From Tretioscincus oriximinensis (taxonomy: Eukaryota; Chordata; Lepidosauria; Squamata; Gymnophthalmidae): DNA of 64,000 nt. A model generated the notes under the pieces. That model made no database searches, had not been told where the DNA came from, and saw nothing but the letters and a program-made list of their open reading frames with translations. This document shows positions 44,376 to 53,680 of this stretch, piece after piece. The stretch is taken from contig JAJVDF010000015.1 of NCBI GenBank assembly GCA_022410635.1, positions 2,039,722 to 2,103,721 of the forward strand, in the 5' to 3' direction. Each line of letters opens with the position of its first letter. Positions within the stretch are counted from its first letter, which is position 1. A program made the translations under genes and the position numbers.

Positions 44376-44885
44376 AGCCAACCCAGCTATTTGAAAGCAT
44401 GAATTGCAAGAAATCGCAACTGAATGCAAGTAGAAGAAGAAGAAGAACTTGGTTCTTATACCCCGCTTTTCTCACCATTCAAAGGGACTCAAAGCGGCTT
44501 ACAAGGATATATTTTTGCCTGAAGGCTTACATTCTATCTTCCCCACCAGGCTGTGGTGATTTCCATGTATCTACTTGCAGTCAGTTGCAATTTCTTGCAA
44601 TTCATGCTTTCGAATAGCTGGGTTGGCTAGAGCTACAGGCTAGTGGAAGGTGCTCACCCCTCCCCACGTCCCACACAGGGCTTTGAAACCCCATCTCCCA
44701 GGCGAGAGACGAATTCCTAAGCGACTGAGCCATCCGTGCCTGCACGGGAAGATACATGGGAACCACCACAACCTGGTGGGGAAGATAGAATGTCCGCTTT
44801 CGGGCAAAAATACCCTTGTAAGCCGCTTTGAGTTCCTTTGAAAGGTGAGAAAAGTGGGGTATAAGAACCAAGTTCTTCTTCTTCT
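44376..44885 (+). mobile_element. Second SINE B split by an inverted SINE B
   Basis: The outer plus copy is 5'-truncated (AGCCAACCCAGCTATTTG...GCAAGTAGA at 44376-44434) and resumes at AAGATACATGGGAACCACC (about 44749) to the TTCTTCTTCTTCT tail at 44885. The inner copy is reversed. It is independent of the 43.7-kb nest because the insertion points differ. Confidence 0.85.
44432..44748 (-). mobile_element. Inner inverted SINE B, best preserved copy
   Basis: Full order from AGAAGAAGAAGAACTTGG (tail) through CCCGCTTTTCTCACC, AAAGCGGCTTACAAGG, AATAGCTGGGTTGGC and TTTGAAACCCC (B box) to GCGACTGAGCCATCCGTGCC (head). Little decay suggests it is one of the youngest insertions in the window. Confidence 0.85.
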
Positions 44886-44944
44886 AAATAATTCTTACCT
44901 GTCATGTATTTCAATCCATCTCTATTTCTGAAAACTGGACTAAA

Positions 44945-45035
44945 CCAAGAACACCTCACTTTTTTTTTAGTGCTTTAATCCTGTTCTTCAGGACTGAAGA
45001 TTAAAAACATGTGTTGGAACAGCACCATGGTAGGG
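44945..45035 (-). repeat. Hairpin element family, copy 2
   Basis: TTAATCCTGTTCTTCAGGAC is followed by TGAAGATTAAAAACATGTG, an inverted pair related to the arm of the 11.55-kb hairpin (TTTTAATCCATCTTCAGT). Confidence 0.5.
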
Positions 45036-45130
45036 ATGGCTGGACAGTGATGGCTGGTTCGGGCACCACAGAAGCAAAGATGAATGACAATCCGCTGTTG
45101 GTCTTTGCAACATTTAAAGAGTAGTGAATA

Positions 45131-45350
45131 AGAGCCAATCTGGTGCAATGGTTAGAGTGTCAGGCTCTTATCTGGAAATCTCCCAGTCACAAATGCCAAC
45201 TGGATGACCTTGGGCTAGTCACAGTTTTTCAGAGCTCTCTCAGCCAAACTTACTTCAAAGGTGTCTGTTGTGAAGAGAAGAACAGAAGGTTATGTAAGCC
45301 ATTCCCTTTGGGTTGAGAAAAGCAGGGTATAAAAAGCAACTTCTTCTTCA
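45131..45350 (+). mobile_element. tRNA-derived SINE, family A, near full length
   Basis: AATCTGGTGCAATGGTTAGAG, a degenerate B box, GATGACCTTGGGCTAGTCAC and TTTCAGAGCTCTCTCAGCC; tail GTAAGCCATTCC...GAAAAGCAGGGTATAAA and TTCTTCTTC. Confidence 0.85.
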
Positions 45351-45408
45351 AAGTATTATGTGATCCTAGAAGGACCCTCCTGCAGCGTGATGGCATTGTG
45401 TTGTGTGT

Positions 45409-45543
45409 TTATTTATTTAGTTACATTTTTATATCGCCCTATACCCAAGGGTCTAAGGATGGTTAAGAAAAAATCACAACACATTAAAAACAGCCACATC
45501 TAAAATTAGGGAAGAGTCAGCAGTTTTCTCAGCCAAAGAGATG
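45409..45543 (+). repeat. Dispersed repeat family D
   Basis: TTATTTATTTAGTTACATTTTT, CGCCCTATACCCAAGGGTC, GGATGGTTAAGAAAA, AACACATTAAAAACAGCC, TTTTCTCAGCCAAAGAG; same order as 36.7 kb. Confidence 0.6.
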
Positions 45544-45651
45544 TTGGCACAGATGGAAATGGGGTTCTTCCTTCTTCCAATGGAAGTCCTTCCCCCAAAC
45601 ATGGTGGTGAATGCTGCCATCTTTTGGAGCAGGTATGGATACACTCTGGCC

Positions 45652-45839
45652 CAGGGGTGGGCAATTAATTTTTCCCAAGGGGCCGCATGAGAAATTGGGG
45701 TGGTTTTAGAGGGCCGGATTAATATAGTTAACTCAGTTCTACCCAATACTGTATATAACTCTGAGCTAAGAGGGGCGGGCCGGTCAGAGACAGTAGGAGG
45801 GCCGCATGTGGCCCTCGGGCCGCCCCTTACCCAGGTCTG
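45652..45839 (+). mobile_element. 188-bp hAT MITE with perfect target duplication
   Basis: The ends CAGGGGTGGGCAA and TTACCCAGGTCTG are imperfect inverted repeats. An exact 8-bp duplication CTCTGGCC lies at 45644-45651 and 45840-45847. The interior has GGGGCCGCATGAG, AGGGCCGGATT and GGCCGCATGTGGCCC, typical of Charlie-type non-autonomous hAT elements in amniotes. Non-coding. Confidence 0.9.
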
Positions 45840-45849
45840 CTCTGGCCAG

Positions 45850-47190
45850 ACAGAGGTGCAGGAGAGATTCAAACAGTTCCCAAGGTAAAGGGAACTGATC
45901 ACTCCCTTTGTCCCACAGGGAGCTGTTGACCACAGGAACATGACGGTGACATATGATGGTTAAAGGGTGTCACACATTCCTGGATTTTATGTAGGAACTC
46001 TTAACATATAAGAACCTGCCTTCATTCCTGCCGGAATAGTCCTGCAGTCACTGTTTTTCTTTTTCCCCTTGGTTTCCCTATGCTGTCTTTTCATGGATTC
46101 ATACTAGCTTCCCATTAGTAGGAAGTGGATATTTGTATTCTATTTGTTAATGCCAGAAATCCTTTAGCAGCATATATTTAGTCCATGCTTTTCTGCTCCC
46201 CCTCTCTGAATGCTTCACTGTTCATGCTCTCATTTTCTTCTGATCACACTTCAGGTGTAATAGTTTGGCAAGAAAATCCAAATGCATTTCTGATGTTTCC
46301 ACTGGAGTACACAACATCAGGAAACGGTCTCCCCAGAGAACCTGTTTCTTACGGGGCCTCAGCTGTTCCTGTGGCTTTTGGAAATGATAGCAACATTTGA
46401 TTAAATTAAAACTTCTGTTCAGTGTGGAACCACAACTCTTTTTCACACAGCTTCCGCTAGCTTTCACCCCAGTCAACGAGAAGAGCAATTTCTTCCCTGC
46501 AAGAAACATGCAATGTTATCTTAGGAAGACGGAAGGGGAGATTCATTTTCTGAGAAAAATCCCCAGTAAACACAGTAACAAGTAGAATACCAGTATAGTT
46601 TTCAATTATAGATGGAAAATATCTCATGAACTAAGTTACAATCAGCTTTGCACCAGAAATTAAAAATAAAGATGTCCTCAGGTTGACCATGATTGACCAT
46701 GCAGAAGAACACATTCTTGGTAAAAAAATGAAATTCCAAAGAAGGTAAAGAATAGGTGGGAATGGAGAACAGTTCCAGTTAATGGCGGGAAAGATCGTAA
46801 TGTATATGTTCCGTTTCCATGGTCTGTCAGGACCATTCTCCAGGGGAAGTGTGAAAAAGGTGAAAAGAAAGGATATCAAGAATAAAAACATGCAGGCTCG
46901 GAGGTATTGGGAAAATAGTGTTTTATTTTTTTCTGGTACTCATATTTTCAAGCCTGCTTGGCCTCCTTGTTTTGTTTAGTTATATACCGCGATCAATGTG
47001 CAGAACGCTTATAAAGGTGCAACATTGTATCAGTTGTTTTAAAAAGTATTTAAGGTGATAATTTGCATATCTCTACTGGAATTCTTTTTTTATGGTGCAA
47101 AAAAATTGTTTTTGAAAAGAACAAAACACATTGGGACCTAATATGATCACTGAAAAAAGTCTAAATTTTGAAGTCATGAAATACTTCCAG
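45850..47190. other. Unique non-coding sequence
   Basis: No gene or known repeat. Overlapping short frames on both strands near 46185-46585 show no motif. Confidence 0.4.
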
Positions 47191-47191
47191 T

Positions 47192-47302
47192 GTGGTGATC
47201 TGCAGGGGAGAAAATAATAGATGTCAGCCTTCAGGTGAAAATTAACCTTGTAAGATGCTCTGAGACCCTTTGGATGAGAAAGGCGGGAACAAAAACTATT
47301 TA
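47192..47302 (+). mobile_element. SINE family B tail fragment
   Basis: GGGGAGAAAATAATAGATGTC, TAACCTTGTAAGATGCTCTGAG and GAGAAAGGCGGGAAC match the 3' third of family B. Confidence 0.65.
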
Positions 47303-47360
47303 TTATTATTATTATTATTATTATTGTTGTTGTGGTGGTGGTGGTGGTCGTGATGGTGGT
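47300..47360 (+). repeat. (TTA)n-(TTG)n-(TGG)n microsatellite
   Basis: Continuous triplet run that changes unit from TTA to TTG to TGG across 60 bp. Confidence 0.85.
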
Positions 47361-47722
47361 GAAGCCATCGGAACAAATACAATCAAAGCAAGAATTATTG
47401 TAATAAGTACAGTCTGTCAACATCATTACAGGGGTGTAGTGCATCATGGTTCGTCATCAATTTCTTGGTTTTCCTGTCCAAGTTGTCCACCTCTACTTGT
47501 GTCCAGTTCACTATGCCAGTTGTGTACCTGATGACAGGTATGGCCCATGTATTTACAGCCTTGATAGTGTTTCCACCATTCTGTTTGCTTTTCAGAATTT
47601 TGTTGGTCCTCTGGATGTACTCTTTGCTGACTACATCTTTCACATGACCATGCTTGATGTTGTCCAGTTGTAAAATACCCAGGTATTTATAGGCTGGTGG
47701 CACTTAATGGTTTGACCATTGG

Positions 47723-48123
47723 TAGGGTTGCAGCTGCCGGCTGCAGCGCGCGCAACGCTTTCCGGGGTCCTGGGAGGAACCTCTGAGCGCGCCATAGCTG
47801 CTCCTTGGCTGGAGGCGGGGTTTCGCCCTGCTCTCAGGCAAAGCCAACTCGCCTCCAGTAGAGCAAAAACGCCTGGGTTTCTGACAGGAGGACAGCTCTG
47901 TTCTCCTGTCACAAACGCAGGCGTTTTTGCTCCGCTGGAGCTGGCGTGCTTGCCTGAGAGCAGGGCGAAACCCNGCCTGTCTCTACAAGCGTCTGTATGT
48001 ACGCATGTGCGCACGCATTCGTGTGTTAGCACGTGCATGCGTTTGTGTGTGTGCACGCGCGTGCACGCACCCTCCCACCCCACCCCCGTCCCGGTTTTGG
48101 GCTGCCAAAATATGGCAACCCTA
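47723..48123. mobile_element. 401-bp foldback hAT inserted in the LINE pseudogene
   Basis: The ends TAGGGTTGC and GCAACCCTA are perfect inverted repeats matching the hAT end rule, with an exact 8-bp duplication ACCATTGG (47715-47722, 48124-48131). The interior holds two arms of about 72 nt (47818-47890 and 47903-47973) that pair around a 12-nt loop, plus a long alternating purine-pyrimidine run (about 47985-48070). The 162- and 180-codon frames across it span the palindrome and LINE flank and are not genes. It is related to 27557-27840. Confidence 0.9.
47985..48070 (+). repeat. Alternating purine-pyrimidine tract
   Basis: GTGCGCACGCATTCGTGTG, GCACGTGCATGCG and TGTGTGTGTGCACGCGCGTG follow each other inside the hAT element; a Z-DNA-prone composition. 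Confidence 0.7.
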
Positions 48124-49387
48124 ACCATTGGGCACTTCAATGCCTTCACTTTTAATGATTTTTCAGGGCTACTGTGGCACACTTGTCCACGCCAAACTCC
48201 ATGCTGATGTTACTAGTGAAGATTCGTACAGTGTTGGTCAGTGATGGGATCTCGATTTCTGATTTTCCGTACAGCTTCAGGTCATCCATGTNTAGCAGGT
48301 GTGAAATTTTCTATGAATTTCTGGCAGTTTGGTAGCCAAGGTTTTTTTTTTTTTTAGGATGAGTGACAGTGGGATCATAGCGATGATAAAAAGCAGTGGG
48401 GACAATGAGTTCCCCTGGCAGATGCCCCTCTTGATGTTGAGCAGTCCATAGCTTTCATTTCCACTGAAAAGTTCTGTCTTCCAGTGCTGCATCGTCTTTT
48501 CAANGAGCTTCCTAATATTTTCATTGACTCCAGTGAATTCCAGGCATTTTGTGACCCAACTATGTGGCAGTGAGTCAAAGGCTTTTTTGTAGTCGATCCA
48601 GGTCATANGCAGGTTTGTTTTCCGGCATTTGCAGTTCTCCAGAGTCATTTTGTCNATCAGTAGTTGATCTTTCGTGCCCCTGCTTCTTCTTTTATTGCCC
48701 TTTTGCTCTACTGGCATGATGTCATTTTCTTTGAGGTAGTCCTGAATTNTGTCGGCTATGATGCCTATCAGCAATTTGAAAATGATCAGCAGACATGTTA
48801 TTGGTCTGTAGTTTTCTGCTATGGCTCCTTTTGCTGCATCTTTCTGTATTAAGTATGTTTTGTCTGTTGTTAGCGACTTACTGACACTTCATGTTTGCAG
48901 CATTTTGTCGAACAATTCAGCCATTTTTGCATGCAGGCTCGTCAAGTGCTTGATCCCAAAGCCACACAACTGACCAGTCCCAGTGGATGTCCAGTTCTTT
49001 ACCTTCTGCACTCCTTTTGTGACCATTTTAGGTGTTATTTCCAGTTGTCACATGTTGTTCTTTGAGAATTTCTTCTCAAAGTCCTTTATCCACCTGGCAG
49101 TTTTGTTGTAGTCCTTTTCAACCTGCCATAGATTTCTCCAAACGTTTGTTGTTGTTTCCTTCTCTGGCTTTTCAATTTTCTTGTCTGCTTACTGATACAG
49201 GCTTTTGATACTGCTTTATTCTGTCTGTACTGGATGATCCTTGCACTGTATTGTTTGAGTTTCCTAGCTGTTGCTGTTATCTGTTGTTTAACGATTTCCA
49301 AGACTTCATCGATTTTCCTGGTATTACGCCAGTACTTCTTAAACAGATGGTCTTTAGTTTTCTGATTGTTCAGTTTCTGCTCCTTCA

Positions 49388-49562
49388 TGCTTCTTCTTCT
49401 TCTTCTTCTTCTTCTTTTTCTTCTTTTTCTTCTTTTTCTTCTTTTTCTTTTTTTCTTCTTTTTCTTTTTTTTCTTTTTTTTTCTTTTTTCTTTTTTCTTT
49501 TTTCTTTTTTTTCTTTTTCTTTTTCTCCTCCTTCTCCTTCTCCTCCTCCTCCTTCTTCTTAT
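49388..49562 (+). repeat. 175-bp polypyrimidine tract (TTC)n / (TTTTTC)n
   Basis: Unbroken C/T on the plus strand: (CTT)n, then CTTTTT and TTTTTTC units, then CTC-rich. It directly adjoins the 5' end of the LINE pseudogene. It can form intramolecular triplex DNA in principle. Poly-Ser, poly-Phe and poly-Leu frames are artefacts. Confidence 0.9.
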
Positions 49563-50040
49563 TAGTTATATTAATATTATTAATAGAAAAAAATCTTAAA
49601 TGATGGTCATCCCTCCCAAAATCTCTAAGAAGATGACATCTAAAACAATAAAATGTTAGGGACTGTCGCTCTTAAGTGATCCCAGTGGACAGATAAGCTG
49701 TCCATCAACCCAAAATGAGTTGATGCACAGCAGGGAAGAAAGATCCTGCACCCTGCTGACAGAGAGCCAGAGGACACCATCACATGCCATGTGAAATGGC
49801 TTACTGCAGCTGTTACTGCTATGCATGCTCATTGCTTGCAAATCGATGCCAGCCTGACTGGTTGCATGATGCTGAGATGCTGGTGCAGAAGATAAGATTG
49901 CTGGGGAGGAAAGGGAGATGGGAGAGCACTGGGGAAGGGCAGGCAAATGGGGGCTCAGCAGCAGCAATTGAGGGCCCCTGGGATGGGGGAATGGAAGATG
50001 TCCAGCGGTAAACCGCCCATTCTATGCCTGGAACATATAT
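49563..50040. other. Unique non-coding sequence
   Basis: No recognised gene or repeat. Confidence 0.4.
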
Positions 50041-50043
50041 AAT

Positions 50044-50425
50044 AAAAGGTGTGCGGGAGAGTTCAACATTCCAAGGTATGGCTTGGAATGACAGGGCTTG
50101 GAACTTTGGCAGCCTCCAGAGACCAATGGCATGGTTTGGAACTTCAGCAGCTTTCAGAAACCAGAGCCCTGGGTTAGGAACTGGCTAAAAGATGGAAAAC
50201 AGGGGCAAGTAAGAAACAGACAGTTCTCTGAGTGCAAAGATGTGAGAAGTGGTATGCCCCATGGTTCAGTACTGGGACCAAGTACTGGAAGGGAAAGGAA
50301 GGAAGGAAAATTTAAAGAAAGAATGAACAAAAAAGAAGCAGCAAGTGAAAGGAGAGGGGAGGGGCAAGGGGGAGGAAGGGCTACAGCTCATTACATTGTA
50401 GTAACACAACAGTAATTCCACTAGT
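50044..50425 (+). mobile_element. LINE RT fragment joined to purine tract, copy 2
   Basis: The plus frame from 50098 reads WVRNWLKDGKQGQVRN, then FSECKDVRSGMPHGSVLGP. This is the CR1/L2 RT segment before the catalytic YADD box (usually NWLxxRxQxV...SGVPQGSVLGP). It breaks off at GGACCAAGTACTGG and runs into (GGAAGG) purine sequence with an end similar to copy 1 (CTACAGCTCATTACATTG). Confidence 0.75.
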
Positions 50426-50579
50426 TTTAAGGAATTCCTAAATGTTGAGCTGAATGGGAATAGTGTGGCAGCGAATGAAAACCCAATATGGGAGAGGCAG
50501 GACACAAAGGTTTGGAGAAGAAAGTTTGGCTGAAAAGTGGGAGCACTGAAATGGAACAATTTGAAATGCAGCATTTTTT

Positions 50580-51400
50580 AACAACTCACAGTTCTCTGTG
50601 TGTGTGTGTGCGCTTGCGTTGCTGTTGAAGATCTAAAACATCTTCATAGAATATGAACAACAAAAGTAACAGAAAATTTCCCTTCCCAAATGCTTGTTTA
50701 CTTCTGTGATAGCCCAAGTTTGGATATTATTCTTTCTGTTATCAGCAAAGAGCACAGTGCAATTTCCCCTCTCACTCTGGTGAAACTAATCAAAGCCGCA
50801 GCCGTTCATTGGAAAGGCAACCGCGTTTGGGGGCCTTTGGCAACCTGAATGTAAATGGAAGGATATATTTATGGGCAATTTAGCAGAACCAGCTATCGGG
50901 TGACCTATGACACATGACATCTCCTGCTAAAGAGTTAATCTGCTGTAAAATTAGATGACAAGTCTATTGTAGAGGTACAAAGCCCAGATTTGTTATTTGG
51001 GTAGGGGAGATTACCATGAGCGCTGCCTTGCCAGACAACAATATGCCAGAAGCTGTGTGCTTGTGTGAAAAGGAGACATTCTCCCAGTAGTACAGGGAAA
51101 GGGTGGCCGTTCTGAAATGTAACCTTTGAGAGAACTGGTGATCTGGGATGTATGCGCCACTGATTCAAATGAATCAATTATTGGCAGGCATTTCTTCTTC
51201 TTTATAGAGGGCAAGTCCATATCGGAACCTGTGACATTCTGCCACATTGTTTCACCAAGAACATGGACGCCACCAGTTTCTCCTCTTCCAGTTCCCTGTT
51301 TTAACATACCCATTTTTAACCTCATTTACTTAATTTGAGACTTTAATATGGTTTTTGGTTAGTAACGTTTTGCCCTTCCCCAGGAACCTTTTCTTTTATT
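50580..51400. promoter_or_regulatory. Repeat-poor block, candidate conserved element
   Basis: No transposon recognised. 50740-50960 is complex, with AATCAAAGCCGCAGCC, GCCGTTCATTGG and GGCAACCGCG. A (TG)n run is at 50596-50611. Enhancer-like composition only. Confidence 0.25.
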
Positions 51401-51636
51401 ATTCCACTGCCACTATTTAATTTCTTCAAACCCTCCTTCCTGTAGGGTTGCTGATTGACACAGGCACCTTGTTTATTATAAAAGGAACAAATAACTTTAT
51501 TTAACATACAACAAGATGAGCATGGAGAATAGAAAACGTTTTTTCTCCTCCAATTCCAGCCTAGGAACTATGTTTAGGACAAGGCATCTTAAGGTTACCC
51601 AAATATTTGTGCTAGTAAGGATCAGAATTTCTACCA
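51401..51636. other. Unique spacer
   Basis: Nothing certain; TAGGGTTGCTGATTGAC near 51444 may be an isolated hAT end. Confidence 0.3.
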
Positions 51637-51710
51637 GGAGGTTTCATGATACCTTACAGACTAACAAGTAAATAGTGGGCAGCATGAGCTTTCATAGACT
51701 GGGGACCTTT
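51637..51710 (-). mobile_element. Penelope-like 3' end remnant (hammerhead half)
   Basis: On the minus strand: CTATGAAAGCTCATGCTG, then ACTTGTTAGTCTGTAAGGTA. This matches the GAAA core, stem III side and downstream TTAGTCTCTAAGGTGCC of Penelope-type elements common in reptiles. The CUGAUGA half is missing. Confidence 0.6.
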
Positions 51711-51714
51711 CCAG

Positions 51715-51955
51715 AATAGATACGTTCGTGGACAACAACTACTAGGATGGATGTCTTGATACTGTCTCTGAGATGGAGCAACAGGCAGGATTCCTGAAAT
51801 AACATTTGCAGGGAGTCGAGAACAGGGAAGGGTTTTGCCTTCTCCTGCTTCAGACTGCCCAGGTGCAATTGGTGGGCCTCTGTGTGAGAATGTTGGACTA
51901 GCTGCCCTCTGGCCCTATCCAACAGGGCTCCTCTTATGTTCTTATGTCCTTAGAT
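51715..51955 (+). mobile_element. CR1/L2-type LINE 3' UTR, plus orientation
   Basis: GGATGGATGTCTTGATACTG, GCAGGATTCCTGAAATAAC, ATTGGTGGGCCTCTGTGTG and CTCCTCTTATGTTCTTATG; the full terminus is kept. It adjoins the Penelope remnant. Confidence 0.85.
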
Positions 51956-52620
51956 TGAGACTCAGTCTAGGCTAGATCATGTAATAGGAGCCTGCCATAT
52001 GGATGCCAATACAGTCTCAGGGCTATCATTGTCTGCATTAGTATGCAGATGCCAGGCTTCTATTCCAAGATCTTATATTAACTAAAAATTGTGGTGGTGA
52101 TTGTATTTCTTAGGGAGGTGAGTGGATGCTCACCTGCCTCCTGGAGTGGAAGAGCTGCTTCCAACATGTACCCACAAGGCTGGCAGCCCTGTACCGATAA
52201 AATATCGGCATCCACACTACTGCCATACCCAAACCTTCAAGGTAAGGGCAGTGTTGGTGAGAGAGGGAGAATGGACCCTAGAATGTCCACTCTAGGGGTG
52301 TCTGTGAGAACTGGCTTAATCCACTTGTGCGAATTAATTCAATATGGAAAAGTGCAATGGAGTGAACAAGCACTTGGGAACAGATTATATATAATAAACT
52401 ATGTGTATGCGTATGTGTGTGAATAGCAATAGAAATGAAAATATGAATAATAATCAATTGCCAAGTCCAATATGATGATGGCCAAGAGCTCTGCATTCAA
52501 ACATCTCTTGCTTATTTCGCTTAATTTGGACACCCAGAATAAAGCACTGCCTGGACTACTTTATTAAATAATATCCATGCTGTATTTGAGAATATTCAAC
52601 TATAGTGGAATAAGTAAGTG
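51956..52620. other. Unique sequence with a short repeat
   Basis: 52385-52440 (GTGTGTGAATAGCAATAGAAAT) recurs at 53810-53850, marking a small dispersed repeat. Otherwise nothing recognised. Confidence 0.35.
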
Positions 52621-52700
52621 ATTTCTGAATACAAGCTGTGGTCTATGAAAGCTCACACTACCAACTCTTTTCTTGGAGGTCTCCAAGGTGTCTAACATTA
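52621..52700 (+). ncRNA. Degenerate hammerhead ribozyme of a Penelope-like element
   Basis: CTGAATA (52625-52631, usual CTGATGA), a stem II region AAGCTGTGGTCTAT, then GAAA (52647-52650) and AGCTCACAC are in the order and spacing of Penelope hammerhead motifs. GGAGGTCTCCAAGGTGTC downstream corresponds to TTAGTCTCTAAGGTGCC. The core substitution should abolish cleavage, so it is a relic. Confidence 0.5.
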
Positions 52701-52861
52701 TATTTACCCATTAATATTTACATCCTGGACAACAGATGTCACTTCCTTAGTCTTTCCTTTCAGGATGAAATATTGTATTTGGAATTCAGTTTGAGTGTAG
52801 CAGTCTCTTGTTAGTTGTTTAGGGAAGGTTTCTGGAAAACCTGATGAATTTTAAACTACAA

Positions 52862-53270
52862 ATATCATTGAATCATAGAGTTGGAAGGGACCTCCAGGGT
52901 CATCGGGTCCAACCCCCTGCACACTGCAGGATTCATTAAATCATCCCAGACAGGTGACTGTCCAGTCTCTGTTTGAAGACTTCCAGCAAAGGCGGACTCA
53001 CCACCTCCTGTGGCAAACTGTTCCATTGGTTCATCATCCTGACTGTTAGAAAGTTTTTTTCTGATATCTAACCTAAATCTCCTCCCTTGCAATTTCAGCC
53101 CATTGTTTCTAGTCCTTCCATGTGCCAATGAGAACAATGCTGATCCCTCTGCTCTGTGGCAGCCCTTCAGATATTTGTAGACAGCTATCAAGTCTCCTCT
53201 CAGTCTTCTCTTTTGCAGACTAAACATCCCCAGATCCTTTAACCATTCCTCATAGGACATATCAAACTGC
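52862..53270 (-). mobile_element. CR1 LINE 3' end with coding C-terminus
   Basis: The minus frame 53260-52865 reads [52 protein letters not shown] and [11 protein letters not shown], the CR1 ORF2 C-terminus. The usual FFxxRVxxxWNxLP stretch is altered after RKK. The 3' UTR ends at GAATCATAGAGTTGG, the inverted CR1 terminus. Confidence 0.9.
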
Positions 53271-53594
53271 TGTGTCTCGAAGAGGAAAACAGAACCCTTT
53301 CATCAGTCACATATTTACTGTGACCTATCTTGGCAAGAAACTTCCTTAAATATTTTTTGTTTTCAAATATTACACTACAAGCTAAAATTAACACCCAAAG
53401 GATTTTTTCAGAAGGGAAAGAGTGGAAGCAGGAGTGTTTCAAGCTTGTGAGACCAATGCCCATCTGCTTGTTTAAGCTGCAGCCTTGCGAAGACTCTAGG
53501 ACCCTCACTTCGCTTTCATTTTGGAACAATAAAATCCGTTTTCCATTCCCTTTTAAAGTTCTAATGGGAATGCAGCCCAGGTTTTTCCCTTAAG
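53271..53594. other. Unique spacer
   Basis: No recognised feature; the minus frame 53239-53529 has no motif. Confidence 0.35.
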
Positions 53595-53660
53595 CAGAGG
53601 AATATAGAAGCACCTTAGAGACTAACAGGGGAAAGTAGGTACCATGAGCTTTTATAGACC
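53595..53660 (-). mobile_element. Penelope-like 3' end remnant
   Basis: On the minus strand: TCTATAAAAGCTCATGGTAC, then CCTGTTAGTCTCTAAGGTGC. Same unit as 51637-51710, with the GAAA core mutated. Confidence 0.55.
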
Positions 53661-53680
53661 TGGTTCACACTGATTCACAC

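Larger units (their letters stand above)
47395..49388 (-). pseudogene. Decayed R4/Dong-like LINE reverse transcriptase gene
   Basis: Minus strand, N to C. 49388-49086 is a basic N-terminal region. About 49000-48775 holds a decayed NYRPITCL-like stretch. 48774-48277 carries MPVEQKGNKRRSRGTKDQLL, WIDYKKAFDSLPHSW (RT aspartate motif) and NIKRGICQGNSLSPLLF (usual GDS changed to GNS). A frameshift is followed by an xMDDLKLYGK box; its codons 48292-48281 include one ambiguous base, so YMDD is possible. 47703-47395 carries YKYLGILQLDNIKHG, NTWAIPVIRYTTGIVNWTQ and LHPCNDVDRLYLL. Stops, frameshifts and a hAT insertion make it a pseudogene. The clade name is from motif memory. The C-terminal endonuclease end is missing. 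Confidence 0.8.

Noticed and set aside
47640..48207. Open frames of 162-180 codons on both strands
   Set aside because: They span the palindromic hAT element and its LINE flank; mirrored frames on both strands are expected from a palindrome.
49251..49599. Poly-Ser / Phe / Leu frames
   Set aside because: Products of the polypyrimidine tract.
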